Notes under the pieces: generated by a model
What the model was told of the DNA's origin: nothing
What the model saw: only the letters and a program-made list of their open reading frames with translations
Databases searched by the model: none
Source: Zygnema circumcarinatum
Lineage: Eukaryota; Streptophyta; Zygnematophyceae; Zygnematales; Zygnemataceae
DNA length: 64,000 nt
Assembly (NCBI GenBank): GCA_037447605.1
Contig: CM074804.1
Coordinates: 6,281,955 to 6,345,954 of the forward strand
Direction: 5' to 3'
In this document: positions 63,121 to 64,000 of the stretch, one piece after another
How the letters are laid out: every line of letters starts with the position of its first letter
Numbering within the stretch: position 1 is the first letter of the stretch
Program-made: the position numbers and the translations under genes

Positions 63121-64000
63121 AGTCTAATCACGTTATAGTGACTGTGTCGGTCCCCACTAGGGATGGATTAGTTACGACTATATAATATATATTATATTAT
63201 ACAACTGTGACGATTAGATAACGGCTGATATACAGGGTTCGTCAAATAGGGGATTTCGGCTTAAGATAGGGGACTGTCCCCTAAATTGGTTTTGTAAAAA
63301 CACGTAAATATGGACTGTACGAACGAAACCGTACATGTACGGACGAGACAGGAATACAGGAAGACAGGAATTGTTTGGGAGAAAGACGAGTTTCGAAAGA
63401 GGTTGACAGACTTTTCATTGGAAGGAACTCTTCACTGCAAACAGTTTGATAGTTTGACCGCTCTTCGAGGGTCTCTTTGAGTAGTTTGCATCACTTCTAT
63501 AGCTGTCTTGTTCAGCCTAAAACTCCTAAGGGAGTGGGACCATTTTTCATTTCATTTCTAATTTTAGTTCCTATTTCAGTTTTTCTTTTGTGACTACACC
63601 TAGAATTTCAGAGGTTATGATTTGGAATAGAGTTTTTGTGAGGAAATTACAAGACTATGATGGATTCTAAAGTGGTACTTGGAGTAATTAATGATGGATG
63701 GAAAAGGAAATAGAGAGCTTAGGATTGGATCTACAAAGTTTTCGAGCAATTGGGTTTTTGAATAAGCAACTATATGTTGTGATTGCCAAATGCACAGTTG
63801 TTCTAATTGATTGGTAAAATTTACCAATCTATAAGAGTCGAAGAGGTTGCACCAGTTTCTAAAGCCGTGTTGTAATACCAACAAGAAAAGTTCATATACA
63901 TCATTGCTATCGTGGTTGCAAATGCAATTCATTTCCTTTTTGTTTTTAACCAAAAAAATGCTTTTTTGGGGCTTGTGTGGTATTTAAGTTGAAATCACGT
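63121..64000. other. AT-rich window end
   Basis: Contains a TATA-type AT run (63180-63211), a short palindrome GGGGACTGTCCCC (63270-63282), and then increasingly AT-rich DNA. A minus-strand 112-codon open frame (63615-63953) shows no recognisable motif and may be chance in AT-rich sequence. Confidence 0.4.

Overview
The window is nuclear DNA of a photosynthetic eukaryote of the green lineage, most likely a streptophyte (charophyte-type) alga. Every protein gene is split by spliceosomal introns, mostly GT-AG with TGCAG-type acceptors. The gene set is plant-like: a PUB-type receptor-like cytoplasmic kinase, a plastid ATP/ADP translocase, a plant MATE/DTX transporter, CDC48, the PFP alpha subunit, shikimate kinase-like 2, an NCL-type cation exchanger and two DUF7796 proteins. 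Degenerate TTTAGGG telomere-type motifs fit this placement. The species cannot be named from the sequence alone. Most gene models below were built by joining exons by hand, checking reading-frame phase at each junction and conserved motifs across junctions.

Layout: 1-2313, a transposon end, a fold-back element, microsatellites and a CpG-rich promoter. 2314-10328 (+), a long gene encoding RING, TRAF-type zinc fingers, coiled coil, kinase and TPRs, followed by a Sel1-repeat coding block. 12040-16047 (-), plastid nucleotide translocase. 17470-21203 (-), MATE transporter. 22116-26738 (+), CDC48, sharing a ~0.9 kb divergent promoter with the MATE gene. 27951-34988 (+), PFP alpha in 18 exons. 36591-39852 (+), leucine-rich-repeat protein. 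41615-45318 (+), shikimate kinase-like 2. 46749-50770 (+) and 56479-60990 (+), two paralogues joining a DUF7796 region to a METTL24-like methyltransferase domain. 52024-54971 (-), an NCL-like exchanger lying between those two paralogues on the opposite strand. 60991-64000, short transposons including a near-perfect 170-bp inverted repeat, then AT-rich DNA.

The genes do not form one pathway. They look like an ordinary gene-rich chromosome segment with housekeeping functions (protein quality control, glycolysis, plastid ATP import, transport) plus unusual domain fusions. The most unusual are the RING/TRAF/kinase/TPR protein and the tandem DUF7796-methyltransferase fusions. Related transposon termini (core GTCAGACTTAA) occur at both ends of the window.
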